From Pseudorhizobium banfieldiae (GTDB lineage Bacteria > Pseudomonadota > Alphaproteobacteria > Rhizobiales > Rhizobiaceae), in the NCBI RefSeq assembly GCF_000967425.1, contig NZ_FO082821.1, positions 248,001-312,000 of the forward strand: DNA of 64,000 nucleotides, written 5' to 3'. Under the pieces are notes generated by a model that was not told where the DNA came from, did not search any database, and worked only from the letters and a program-made list of their open reading frames with translations. The translations under genes were made by a program, and so were the position numbers. Below, in pieces: positions 43,324 through 51,850 of this stretch. Every line of letters starts with the position of its first letter. Position 1 is the stretch's first letter.

Positions 43324-45226
43324 TCGTCTCAAGACCCACCTGCTCCGCCGCCTCCGTCGACACTCGCTTCGTATGCTCTTCCGGCGCGCCTGCTCCGCAG
43401 ACCTGCTGATGCCGGAGGATATCACGGTAGGAACGGTCAGCGTCCGAAGGTATCGGGTGGGGCCGCTCGCCGAAATTGCCACTGGCCCCACAGGCAGCGA
43501 CAACGTGCGCCGTCGCCTTGCACGCGTCCATACCTCCTCGGTCCAGATGCCCGTCGATCCCCACGCGGAGGTGGTCAAGGCGCTTATCGAGGAAGGCTTC
43601 GATGTAGGGACCGCAAATGAGTTTGCCGCCGAGGGGACGGCACCACCAAAGACAGACGGGAAACAGAAAGGGCCGAAGTTGCGAGCCCCGTCAGCGCCTC
43701 TCCTCGCTCGGCCGCTGCTCGACAATCTGAAGCAAGCGGCCTTGCCCCTGCCGGTCATGGACGTTGCGATCGTGATCCTGCTCGCCGAAGCACTGCGTGC
43801 GCCCGGATGCTCTGGAGCCATGCTGTTCACGGCCCTCAAGTCGTCCGCGCCACTGATCTGCCTGCGCCTTCCAACGCGCGAGGCAGAGGCGGTGGTCAAC
43901 CAGCTGTTGCAGCAAGGGGCTATCCTGCCTCACCCAATCCATCTGGTTGACGGACTCCATCATTCGTTCAATGATCGCTGGTCGCACGACGATCAGTCGG
44001 CTTCGGCCAGAACTGTTCTGTCCTACCCGCTCACCCAGCTATTGGCCGTCAGCGCTGAGCGGCTGCGCCGAACTCTGGCAAAGGCAACACGCGCAGGTGC
44101 ACCCATCCTGGTGCTGACAGAAACCGAATCTCTTTGGCCACGTCGTGTCGTGAGCAGCGCCGATATCATCCTTGATGCGCCGCGGCTGGACAACCATATG
44201 CTCGCCGAAATCATCGAGACCTGCCTTGGTATTCCGATCGAGAGCACACTTCATGGGCTGGCCACGCGGACGATCAAAACCGGGAACCTCGGGCTTGATG
44301 ACCTCGCGCTGTCCATCAGACCGGATCGCCACCTCGATACGGTCCTTGACCGGCTCGAACAGCTGTCGCGCGATAACATCACGATCGACGGCGATGATGA
44401 GACGGAAGAAGAGGGCAACGCCGGGACCAGGACGGAGGCAAAGGATGAGCCTGAGGGCAAGACTGAGACGACCTCTCGATCGACTTCTTCGGGCCGATCA
44501 AGGGGCAAAGACGGAAAGTACCAGGTTGAGCTGATCCTCCCGCAGAGAATACGAAAGAAGCGGAGCTCCCAACAACCTTTAATCCTGGAGACGTTGGCGG
44601 GCTACGGCGAGGCGCGGCAGTGGGCGCTGGAGCTGAAAGCTGACCTGAAGCTGTGGATGCGGAAGAAGATCCACTGGAGTGACATGAGCACGAAACTGCT
44701 CCTATCGGGACCGCCGGGAACCGGGAAGACTACCTTCGCCCGGGCTCTCTGCAATTCACTCGAGATCCCACTGATTGCTACGTCCGTGGCGGAATGGCTT
44801 GAGCCCGGGTACCTGGGCGACGTGCTTCGAAGGATGAGCTCCGTCTTCGAGGCTGCGCAGGCTCGGCAGCCCGTGATCATGCTGATCGATGAGATCGACG
44901 GAATTGGCCGACGCGATGCTGGAGGAGGCCGCTCCTATGATGATTATTGGATTTCCGTGATCAACCGATTGCTTGAGCTTCTGGACGGGGCGCTGAAGAG
45001 CGAGGGTATTATCATCATCGGAGCAACCAATCGGCCCGATGCCATCGATCCTGCCCTACGACGCTCGGGAAGACTTGAGACACACATCCCGATACAGCCG
45101 CCAGACCTCGATGCCCTGGAAGGCATCCTGGCGCACCACCTGGGACCGGACCTCAGACGCGTAATTGGGAGCCTCGTACATGCTCCGGCTTATCAGGCAA
45201 GCCCGCAGGAGGCGGCCCATGAATAG
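43310..45226 (+). CDS. AAA+ ATPase related to the FtsH ATPase domain (module A)
   Basis: A 638-residue protein. The first 450 residues look like a decayed AAA+ domain and linker, ending in LGLDDLALSIRPDRHLD and an acidic, Ser-rich stretch. The active AAA+ domain has Walker A GPPGTGKTTFARAL (from 467), Walker B MLIDEID (524-530), GATNRPDAIDPALRRSGR with arginine fingers, and then stops before the helical lid. The lid and a zinc protease are encoded by the next gene, which overlaps by eight bases. Its function would be to unfold or remodel a target. Confidence 0.85.
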   Translation: MPTSDRLKTHLLRRLRRHSLRMLFRRACSADLLMPEDITVGTVSVRRYRVGPLAEIATGPTGSDNVRRRLARVHTSSVQMPVDPHAEVVKALIEEGFDVGTANEFAAEGTAPPKTDGKQKGPKLRAPSAPLLARPLLDNLKQAALPLPVMDVAIVILLAEALRAPGCSGAMLFTALKSSAPLICLRLPTREAEAVVNQLLQQGAILPHPIHLVDGLHHSFNDRWSHDDQSASARTVLSYPLTQLLAVSAERLRRTLAKATRAGAPILVLTETESLWPRRVVSSADIILDAPRLDNHMLAEIIETCLGIPIESTLHGLATRTIKTGNLGLDDLALSIRPDRHLDTVLDRLEQLSRDNITIDGDDETEEEGNAGTRTEAKDEPEGKTETTSRSTSSGRSRGKDGKYQVELILPQRIRKKRSSQQPLILETLAGYGEARQWALELKADLKLWMRKKIHWSDMSTKLLLSGPPGTGKTTFARALCNSLEIPLIATSVAEWLEPGYLGDVLRRMSSVFEAAQARQPVIMLIDEIDGIGRRDAGGGRSYDDYWISVINRLLELLDGALKSEGIIIIGATNRPDAIDPALRRSGRLETHIPIQPPDLDALEGILAHHLGPDLRRVIGSLVHAPAYQASPQEAAHE

Positions 45227-46007
45227 TACGCAAACGAACACTCGGAACAGAACATCCTCAGTGATCACCCCCTCGCCGCTTCGCCGCTTGGCGTTGGCGG
45301 CGCAGGGGATGACGGGTGCCGATATCGAACGGATCATTCGAGAAGCACGACGGAAGGCGCGTCGGGCGCGACGCCCCCTCGCCTACAGCGACGTCCAGTC
45401 TGCAATCGCCGGTTCAGCGGAGCGCCCCTCGCCCGAGCTGAAATGGCGGATCTCGGTCCACGAGGCAGGACACGCTCTGATGTGGTCGCTCACGGGTGTC
45501 GGCACGGTGGTGTCCATGACAACCGGCCAAGCTCGTGGTGGCGACACACGCGTTGAGATCTCCACCGAAGCCACCCAGACCGAAGCCGGGATGATGTCGC
45601 TGATCGCCTGCATCCTGGGTGGGCGTGCGGCGGAGATGACTGTCCTGGGCGAGACCATGATCGGTAGCGGCGGATCCGAGCGCAGCGACCTCGCATTGGC
45701 AACGGCCCATGCGACGCACCTGGAGACTATGCTTGGATGCTCATCATCCAAGCCACTGCTCTACATGCCACCAGAGCGCATCTCGCATGACCTCAGATTC
45801 GATCCGAATCTAGCGACACGCGTTCATCAGCGGCTGGAGACGGCAATGGGCATAGCTCTCGATGCGATGCGCGAGCACAACCACGCGCTGTTGGAGCTTG
45901 CGCGAGCTTTGGATGCAGAGACTTACCTTGAGGGTAATCGCGTCTCAGAATTGCTGACCCGAGCCACGCGTCCGGCCGAACCGTCAGTACTCGGTAGCCC
46001 GAACTAG
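45219..46007 (+). CDS. split FtsH-type M41 metallopeptidase with AAA+ lid (module A)
   Basis: A 262-residue protein. Residues about 20-60 (LRRLALAAQGMTGADIERII, then REARRKARRARRPLAYSDVQ) match the AAA+ lid of FtsH. HEAGH (81-85) gives two zinc ligands and the catalytic Glu; D157 in GGSERSDLALAT is the expected third ligand. There is no membrane segment. Together with the preceding ATPase it makes an FtsH-like enzyme cut in two inside the AAA+ domain. A strong AGGAGG site precedes the ATG. Confidence 0.85.
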   Translation: MNSTQTNTRNRTSSVITPSPLRRLALAAQGMTGADIERIIREARRKARRARRPLAYSDVQSAIAGSAERPSPELKWRISVHEAGHALMWSLTGVGTVVSMTTGQARGGDTRVEISTEATQTEAGMMSLIACILGGRAAEMTVLGETMIGSGGSERSDLALATAHATHLETMLGCSSSKPLLYMPPERISHDLRFDPNLATRVHQRLETAMGIALDAMREHNHALLELARALDAETYLEGNRVSELLTRATRPAEPSVLGSPN

Positions 46008-46054
46008 CTGCAACTTTCCCCCGTGAGCTTCCAGTTCGCGGAGGAAAGCTCCCC

Positions 46055-46291
46055 TTATTCTGGCTCCAGCCTATGCTTGCGTATGATTTCACGAGCCCAG
46101 ATAATGTAGTTTTGAATACTCACATCACCGTTATACTCGCGATAAGCCATGTTCATTGCTTCATACTCGTCCAGCTCAAATTCCTCTGCAAGCTCGACGG
46201 CATAATCCTCTATCGTGGCATCATGCGCGACAGCAGTCAGAAAATTCACGACATCCTCATGTAACCCTTTGTCTACTTCGACTACATTCAT
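46055..46291 (-). CDS. small acidic protein of unknown function
   Basis: A 78-residue, strongly acidic helical protein starting MNVVEVDKGLHEDVV after an AAGGA site. It lies convergent to module A. The composition recalls small inhibitors or DNA mimics, but no family is recognised. Confidence 0.55.
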   Translation of the reverse strand: MNVVEVDKGLHEDVVNFLTAVAHDATIEDYAVELAEEFELDEYEAMNMAYREYNGDVSIQNYIIWAREIIRKHRLEPE

Positions 46292-46342
46292 TGCAGGTCC
46301 TTCATTAATTGCGATCTCTTGCGATCTGTTTCGAGAATTCAA

Positions 46343-46880
46343 TTCTGCGGGTATATTTTCGTCGGCGTCAACAGCCGATAATAAGGAATAGCTTAGTCCG
46401 AGAATTTTCTGTTAACGAACCCACGAGCGGCGTTTAATCCCGGCGATGATGCCAAAGATTCAGAAGAAATGTTGACACTGCGGACAAATCTACTTGCAAC
46501 GGTATCGCGATGGCGACGAGGGAGACTGCCCAGGGGGCGCTCGATCAGACAACTTTCACCGGTGGTCTCAGGCCGCGTCGTCATTTGCGCGGCCATTGGG
46601 GTAAAGTGGTTCAATGGCAGGGTGCGCGGTTTCAACGTGTAGGCGAAGCAACGCGAACTAATATAAGTTGCGCTTCGACGATTCAGAAGTCGACATTGTC
46701 GATTCACGCGAGGAGCATGCCGTTGCACGGTGGTACGACGTTTACCGGTGGCCACATGTGTTAGCCGAAACCGATTTGCTCTGCGCCAACGGGTGTCGGC
46801 GTCCTGCGGCAACAGGAAACGTCTCCGTCACGTTCACGTCAGCTCATGGCACGGTCGCGACGCTCCGGCTTGGACACTAT
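46343..46880 (+). other. gene-poor region left of the IS256 element, with repeat copy A
   Basis: No convincing gene over about 540 bases. It contains TCTGTTAACGAA and TTAATCCCGG (46408-46443), also found near repA of module 2, a VKWFNG-coding fragment (46601) and repeat copy A at 46668-46705. The last eight bases (GACACTAT, 46873-46880) are the IS256 target duplication. Confidence 0.4.
46668..46705 (+). repeat. dispersed repeat, copy A
   Basis: TTGCGC, then GATTCAGAAGTCGACATTG and TCGATTC: the same layout as copies B and D. Translated in one frame it gives DDSEVDIVDS, close to DSEFDxFDS in the other copies. GCCGTTGC follows about 14 bases later. Confidence 0.5.
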
Positions 46881-48299
46881 GGTAGCGTCCGCGCACGTGG
46901 TGTAATTTCGGAGGCGCGTTGAGGTGGAAACGGCGGTGGAGAATGAGCTGCCGAATTCGTTGAGCGCAAGGTGGGCACCGGGCCTGTCGGAGAAGGTGGA
47001 GTTGCAAGACTTCAACCAGCCGAAAGGAACCCCGATGACCGACGACAGATTAGCTCTTTCCGAACTTGCCGCGAAGAGCGGCGACAGCGATTTCCTGCGG
47101 ACGATTGCCGAAAGCGTGCTGCAACTGATCATGGAGGCCGATGTTGACGGCCTGATCGGCGCTGGCCGCTATGAACGTGGCGACGGCCGCCAGACCTGGC
47201 GCAACGGCTACCGCGACCGCTCGCTCGACACCCGGCTCGGCACATTGAACCTGAAGATACCGAAGATGCGGCAGGGAGCCTACTTTCCCGGCTTCCTGGA
47301 GCCGAGGAAGATGGTGGAGAAGGCGCTTGTCGCCGTCATCCAGGAGGCGTGGATCAACGGCGTCTCGACGCGCAAGGTCGATGAACTGGTGCAGGCCATG
47401 GGCATGACCGGTATCTCCAAATCTTCCGTTTCCAAGCTGTGCAAGGATATCGACGAGCGGGTGAACGCCTTCCTCAAGCGCCCCCTTTCCGGTGACTGGC
47501 CATACCTCTGGCTCGACGCCACCTATCTGAAGGTGCGTGAGGGCGGTCGCATCGTGTCGGTGGCGGCGATAATCGCGGTGGCCGTGAATACGGACGGGAA
47601 AAGGGAGATCGTCGGCCTGCATATCGGCCCTTCCGAAGCCGAGCCGTTCTGGACGAGCTTCCTGCGCGACCTCGTGCGCCGGGGTCTCACCGGCGTCAAA
47701 CTGGTCATCTCCGATGCTCATGAAGGTCTGAAGGCCGCCATCACCCGTATCCTCAGCGCGACATGGCAGAGGTGCAGGGTTCATGCGATGCGCAACGCAC
47801 TCGCCTACGTCCCCAAGGGACAGCATACCATGGTCGCCGCCGCGATCCGGCAGGCCTTCATCCAGCCCGACTATGACAATGCCATGCAGACCTGGCGGCA
47901 TGTCGCCGACCAGCTCCGCGCCAGATGGCCCAAGCTCGGCACCTTCATGGACAACGCCGAAGCCGACGTGCTGGCCTACATGGCCTTCCCGGCGCAGCAC
48001 CGCACCAAGCTCCACAGCACCAACCCTCTGGAGCGGCTGAACAAGGAAGTGAAACGCCGTGCCGATGTCGTTGGCATCTTCCCGAACGAGGATGGCATCA
48101 TACGCCTGATCGGCGCGGTCCTCCTCGAAGCCAATGACGAATGGCAGCTTCTCAGCCGATATATGCAGGTCGAGGCGATGGCCGAGCTGAATCCACCGAC
48201 AATCGAGGAGGAAACCACACTTCAGATTACACCCAGAGCCGCCTGATCATGACGGCCCGGAACCACACCCGAAATTACACCAGCTTGACGGACGCGGCC
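46881..48299 (+). mobile_element. IS256-family insertion sequence with exact 8-bp target duplication
   Basis: A 1419-bp element. The ends share GCGTCCG and TGGTGTAATTTCGG around a six-base variable stretch (46885-46911 and 48269-48295). GACACTAT at 46873-46880 and 48300-48307 is a perfect 8-bp target duplication, so both ends are fixed and the insertion looks recent. Confidence 0.92.
47035..48246 (+). CDS. IS256-family (mutator) transposase
   Basis: A 403-residue transposase with the DDE pattern WLDATYLKV, VISDAHEGL and NPLERLNKEVKRR. The RNGYRDRSLDTRLGTLNLKIPK region near the N-terminus is typical. The reading frame is intact, so the element may be active. Confidence 0.92.
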   Translation: MTDDRLALSELAAKSGDSDFLRTIAESVLQLIMEADVDGLIGAGRYERGDGRQTWRNGYRDRSLDTRLGTLNLKIPKMRQGAYFPGFLEPRKMVEKALVAVIQEAWINGVSTRKVDELVQAMGMTGISKSSVSKLCKDIDERVNAFLKRPLSGDWPYLWLDATYLKVREGGRIVSVAAIIAVAVNTDGKREIVGLHIGPSEAEPFWTSFLRDLVRRGLTGVKLVISDAHEGLKAAITRILSATWQRCRVHAMRNALAYVPKGQHTMVAAAIRQAFIQPDYDNAMQTWRHVADQLRARWPKLGTFMDNAEADVLAYMAFPAQHRTKLHSTNPLERLNKEVKRRADVVGIFPNEDGIIRLIGAVLLEANDEWQLLSRYMQVEAMAELNPPTIEEETTLQITPRAA

Positions 48300-48381
48300 G
48301 ACACTATCCCTCGTCGGCAATTCCCGCCGCTGTTGCAGACGCGGCAGAAGCCGAAGAACGAGCCCCTGTTGCCGCCGACAG

Positions 48382-48421
48382 AATCTCCGGTGACCCTTTT
48401 ATTAGACCCACACCGGAGATT
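48382..48421 (+). promoter_or_regulatory. hairpin covering the ribosome site of the next gene
   Basis: AATCTCCGGTG and CACCGGAGATT are exact 11-bp inverted copies around an 18-base loop. The right arm contains the CGGAGA ribosome site of the gene starting at 48425, so the RNA fold would hide it. It could act as a thermosensor or riboregulator. Confidence 0.5.
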
Positions 48422-48424
48422 GAA

Positions 48425-48991
48425 ATGTGGATTGATTTAGACAAGACAGAAATTGCGACCATACTAGCAGCAACAAGCGAACCATCCATTGTGGCGAAGC
48501 TCATCCCCTCGACCGAGCATCCCGACGCGGGTGCGTTCATTGAAGCCGCAGATCGTTTTAGTAATTACCTCCATGTGGACGATGACGCCGTTTTCGAGCG
48601 GACCCGCAATGGGGCCTATGTCATGGGCTGGCTTTGGGTTCCCAATCAGCTAGCTGGTTTCGATGAGCTAAATGATTTCGATGATTATGACATTTCGCGT
48701 GAGTGCCGTGAACTGCTGGAGGCCGCCCATCACTTTGATGTAGAGACGCTGGATGTCCACTCGGAGACTGAGTTGGGCGAAGGCAGCCTTGACGGCTTTC
48801 GTTGGACGCTCCTCTTGGAAGAAAATAATCTTCTCTTGTCCATCCGGGCGCAGGATCAGTCATTGTCATGGTCCTACACGGAAAGCCGCAGTACCGATGG
48901 CGATAGCGCATCCTCAGTTGACGTGACCGACGAACGCTGCCTGCGGTTTATGCTTGAGGCAATAGGGCAGTTCAGGAGCAGGTCCGACTGA
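48425..48991 (+). CDS. acidic protein of unknown function
   Basis: A 188-residue soluble acidic protein starting MWIDLDKTEIATILAATSEP, with no recognised domain. Its ribosome site is inside a perfect hairpin. The left flank is the IS256 element. The low-GC codon choice compared with neighbours suggests transfer. It could be an immunity-type or defence-related gene; no evidence beyond context. Confidence 0.55.
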   Translation: MWIDLDKTEIATILAATSEPSIVAKLIPSTEHPDAGAFIEAADRFSNYLHVDDDAVFERTRNGAYVMGWLWVPNQLAGFDELNDFDDYDISRECRELLEAAHHFDVETLDVHSETELGEGSLDGFRWTLLLEENNLLLSIRAQDQSLSWSYTESRSTDGDSASSVDVTDERCLRFMLEAIGQFRSRSD

Positions 48992-49298
48992 AGATCGCGC
49001 GCCGTAAATGCTGACGCAGAACTCGCATCAGACGAGACAGCGCTTGTTGAGCCGCGTCGGGGCAGCCATTGGGATACCGACGCGCCGCCGACAACGGAGC
49101 CTTGGCCCAGCGTTAGCCAGCGCGATGACCTCAAGCCGTGGAGATTGGCAAACGTCCGCCCCTTCAATTTCGCCTGAACGACCTTAGCGAGAGACCGAGT
49201 AGTCGTGCCCTACACGTTGGGCAGAATCCGTCATCCGATCTCCTTACCGGATGATGAAAGCCATTTGCTGCTGATCAGCGCATCCAGAAGAGACTGTC
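48992..49298. other. gene-free stretch
   Basis: About 300 bases between the acidic protein and an IS5 element. I see no gene, repeat or clear regulatory site. Confidence 0.5.
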
Positions 49299-50151
49299 CT
49301 AGGGTCGAAACCCATTGATCATGTTGATTTGCTGCGGCAAACCAGATTCAGGATTCCCAATCAATGGATTGGAGGCTTGAATGGGTCGCTTGTTTTGGCT
49401 GTCGGACGAGCAATGGGCGGTCATTGAGCCCCTGTTGCCGAGGAACAAGGGTGGGGCTCGCCGGGTCGATGATCGTCGAGTGATCTCCGGCATCATCCAC
49501 GTTCTCAAGGTCGGCTGCCGGTGGTGCGATTGCCCGGGCGACTATGGCCCTTCGACCACGGTCTACAACCGCTTCAATCGTTGGTCTCGCAAACGGTTCT
49601 GGACTGAATTGGTCGAGGCGCTCGCGACGTCTGGCGCGGTCACCAAAAGCACCTCCATCGACAGCACCTACGTCAAGGCGCACCGCTCGGCCCATGGCGG
49701 CAAAGGGGGGCGAAAAATCAGGCTATCGGACCTTCGCGCGGCGGGCAAACCACCAAAATCCACGTCCTCACCGACGTGATCGGTCGCCCTTTCGCATTCA
49801 TGCTGACCGGTGGCAATGCGGCAGACAGCCCGGTCGCGCCACACCTGCTGGCTGGTCTGAAGGGTGCGCGATATCTCCTTGCGGACAAGGGATATGACGC
49901 CAACAGTCTGCGAAAGCGACTGCGCCAGTCCGCAATCGTCCCCGTGATACCTGGCCGTTCAAATCGCACAAGGCCGATCCGATACGACGCCGAACGCTAT
50001 AAGAGCCGCCACCTCATCGAGAACGCCTTCTGCCGACTGAAAGACTTCCGACGCGTCGCAACGCGTTACGACAAGCTTGCCAGAAACTTCCTCTCCGCAG
50101 TCGCCTTGGCCACCCTCGTCGCGTTCTGGCTATGATTGAGTCTAAACCCTA
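49299..50151 (+). mobile_element. IS5-family (IS427-type) insertion sequence
   Basis: About 850 bp with imperfect ends sharing TAGGGT (near 49300 and 50150) and two overlapping reading frames for one transposase. The exact ends are uncertain by a few bases and I could not read a target duplication. Confidence 0.75.
49381..50135 (+). CDS. IS5-family transposase made by -1 frameshift
   Basis: Two frames, 49381-49779 and 49776-50135, together encode a DDE transposase. Frame 1 has the N-terminus LSDEQWAVIEPLLPRNKGG and catalytic IDSTYVKAHRSAHGG; frame 2 continues with TDVIGRPFAFMLTGGNAAD, LADKGYDANSLR and ENAFCRLKDFRR. In the second frame the protein joins near 49705-49720, where CGAAAAATC allows Lys-tRNA to slip back one base. 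This is the usual IS427 arrangement. Confidence 0.82.
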
Positions 50152-50471
50152 AGGTAATCTTTGCCTGCCGCAGTTGAGGCTTCCGGCATGCCCCTGGCTA
50201 CTTTGCCTGTGGCGCTTTCGGGCGCGCAGATGTTGACACCCTAGACGATTGACCGACGAGAGACGGCGTTATCCGCTTTTGCAGTCTCGTCAAGGCGGCG
50301 GTGGTCTATGGCTCTAACGCCACGACAGCCAGCGGCACCAGCGTGCGCGGCCTGTCGCTGGCCTCCCAGGAGGAAAATGGAAAGGCACGTAGGGTCGATC
50401 GCCGGTGAAGCATGTTCAATGGCCCGCACCTCGACCCAAAGCGCCCGCACTTTACTGCAAGTCGAAACAAA

Positions 50472-50509
50472 TTGCGCATCTTCGATTCCGAGTTCGATAG
50501 TTTCGATTC
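50472..50509 (+). repeat. dispersed repeat, copy B
   Basis: TTGCGC, TTCGATTCCGAGTTCGATAG and TTTCGATTC. Compared with copy D, most changes fall where third codon positions would be if read as DSEFDxFDS. GCCGTTTCC follows at 50541. Confidence 0.55.
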
Positions 50510-50680
50510 AAACTGTCCCGCGCTCGATTCTCATCAAACCGCCGTTTCCATAGCATCTTTGATGCTTCTGTGCGTTGGAAGGCCGAGATTGGACTTCGCC
50601 AAACGCTTCGACAACGGCTGCCGCGCGACAGGACTTCTTTTAACGGGGCGGGACAGGGTGTCCCGGCCTGCTACGGGGTA

Positions 50681-50738
50681 ATTCAGACACGTTCGATTCT
50701 GGACCTCACTTATCCGATTCCATGACGAACGCCGTTTG
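50681..50738 (+). repeat. dispersed repeat, copy C (partial)
   Basis: ATTCAGA, then GTTCGATTCTGGA and, 25 bases on, AACGCCGTTTGC. It shares the ends of copy D but lacks the middle. Confidence 0.45.
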
Positions 50739-50934
50739 CGACACAGCGCACGAATGGCGCTTGCATTGGAGCTGGGGCTAACCGCTCAGCCGGAATAAAT
50801 CATCTCCCGGTCGCCAGACCTGGCTGAGTAGCAGCGCCCCCCCCAGATTCATTTTCTTCCTCACAAGATAATGCTTGACGGCGCAAAAATATCACCCGAG
50901 CCTTTTATCAGTATCAACCGGAAACTTCCCACAC

Positions 50935-51675
50935 ATGCTCGAAAACTACTTGACGCGGCCAGCGCTGGCCCGCGCACTCTCGACTATTGCCGACACGCAA
51001 CCCAGCCTCTCGGACGTGCTTGCGCCTGGAGGCAGCGCTTGGCTGAGCCACCTGGTGTTCAGGGGCACGAACCTTTCGATCAGCGTCTCGCCTGATGCCG
51101 TCACTCTTTACAGCGATATCGCAGACGCTGAGCATCTCGGATACGCCAAGTCCGCATGCGACGAAGCCTTTCAGCGCTTGCTGCTGCTGCACCAGGCCAT
51201 CACAAACAAGCTTGGCGTCGATAGCATCCGCCTCGACGGCCGCTACGTGCAACGCCAGCCAGACCTGCCCGGGTTCATTGACATCCACCGGATAGTGGCG
51301 TTGCGAGAAGGGCAACTGCGTCACGAGCTTGTCTATGACGAGCAGATTTTCGTTTGCGACAGCAGCCAGCAGCCGCGCTTTCTGGCCCTGCTGACGAGCG
51401 AGCGACTACCGATCATGTCGGCCCTCATGATGGAGGCGACACAGATACTCATCAGCGCAGCTCACGAACCCGGCATCTTCTCAGGCCTGATATGGGTGCC
51501 GCTGCGAACCGACATGTATCGGCCCAGCTTCTTTACGACCGCTCCGCCATTGGACCGCGGCTCAGAGGAACTCGGGGCGTTTCAGCGCCGCCTGGCAAAG
51601 CTGCCGGAGCGGTCGATGTTTTCATGGCGAGGCTCCACCGGCCTTGCATGGCTGGGAGGTCGAGATGACAACTGA
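50935..51675 (+). CDS. protein of unknown function, first of an overlapping trio
   Basis: A 246-residue soluble protein starting MLENYLTRPALARALSTIAD; a TTG 20 codons upstream (50875) is a possible earlier start. It has a helical N-terminal half and an alpha/beta C-terminal half (ISAAHEPGIFSGLIWVPLRT, then MFSWRGSTGLAWLGG). No family is recognised. It overlaps the next small gene by 11 bases. Confidence 0.55.
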   Translation: MLENYLTRPALARALSTIADTQPSLSDVLAPGGSAWLSHLVFRGTNLSISVSPDAVTLYSDIADAEHLGYAKSACDEAFQRLLLLHQAITNKLGVDSIRLDGRYVQRQPDLPGFIDIHRIVALREGQLRHELVYDEQIFVCDSSQQPRFLALLTSERLPIMSALMMEATQILISAAHEPGIFSGLIWVPLRTDMYRPSFFTTAPPLDRGSEELGAFQRRLAKLPERSMFSWRGSTGLAWLGGRDDN

Positions 51676-51850
51676 GAGAGAACCTGCAAGCGCGTTCCAG
51701 AGTGCTGCCCGTCGCGTTCCAAGCAGTCAGGTACGGTCCTGGAAAACGTCGGGCTCCCGCCCTTCCCTCTTCGATCTGATCCAATCTCTCGATTCAGAAT
51801 TCGACAAATTCGATTCTGGGAGAAACGCCGTTTGCAGGAGGTGGTCATGA
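51665..51850 (+). CDS. small overlapping protein containing repeat copy D
   Basis: A 61-residue frame starting at an ATG with a strong GGGAGG site inside the end of the preceding gene, and ending with a 4-base overlap (ATGA) with the next. Near its end is SLDSEFDKFDS, encoded by the dispersed repeat. The double coupling suggests real translation, but the short length keeps confidence low. Confidence 0.4.
   Translation: MTTEREPASAFQSAARRVPSSQVRSWKTSGSRPSLFDLIQSLDSEFDKFDSGRNAVCRRWS
51789..51835 (+). repeat. dispersed repeat, copy D
   Basis: GATTCAGAATTCGACAAATT, CGATTCTGGGAGAAACGCCG and TTTGC. It lies within the 61-residue frame and just upstream of the gene starting at 51847. Confidence 0.55.

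Larger units (their letters stand above)
50152..50934 (+). other. gene-poor region holding repeat copies B and C
   Basis: Nearly 800 bases with no gene I can support. A frame at 50412-50681 contains repeat copy B but has no ribosome site or family similarity. Repeat copies lie at 50472-50509 and 50681-50738. A promoter for the next gene is likely in the last 100 bases. Confidence 0.4.

Noticed and set aside
46594..46640. VKWFNG-coding stretch resembling a cold-shock protein start
   Set aside because: Similarity stops after about six residues and a stop codon follows soon; too short to call even a pseudogene.
50412..50681. 89-codon frame covering repeat copy B
   Set aside because: No ribosome site, no family signal; the only conserved part is the dispersed repeat.
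46668..51835. Repeat copies as a CRISPR array
   Set aside because: Only four unevenly spaced, diverged copies, no spacers and no cas genes.
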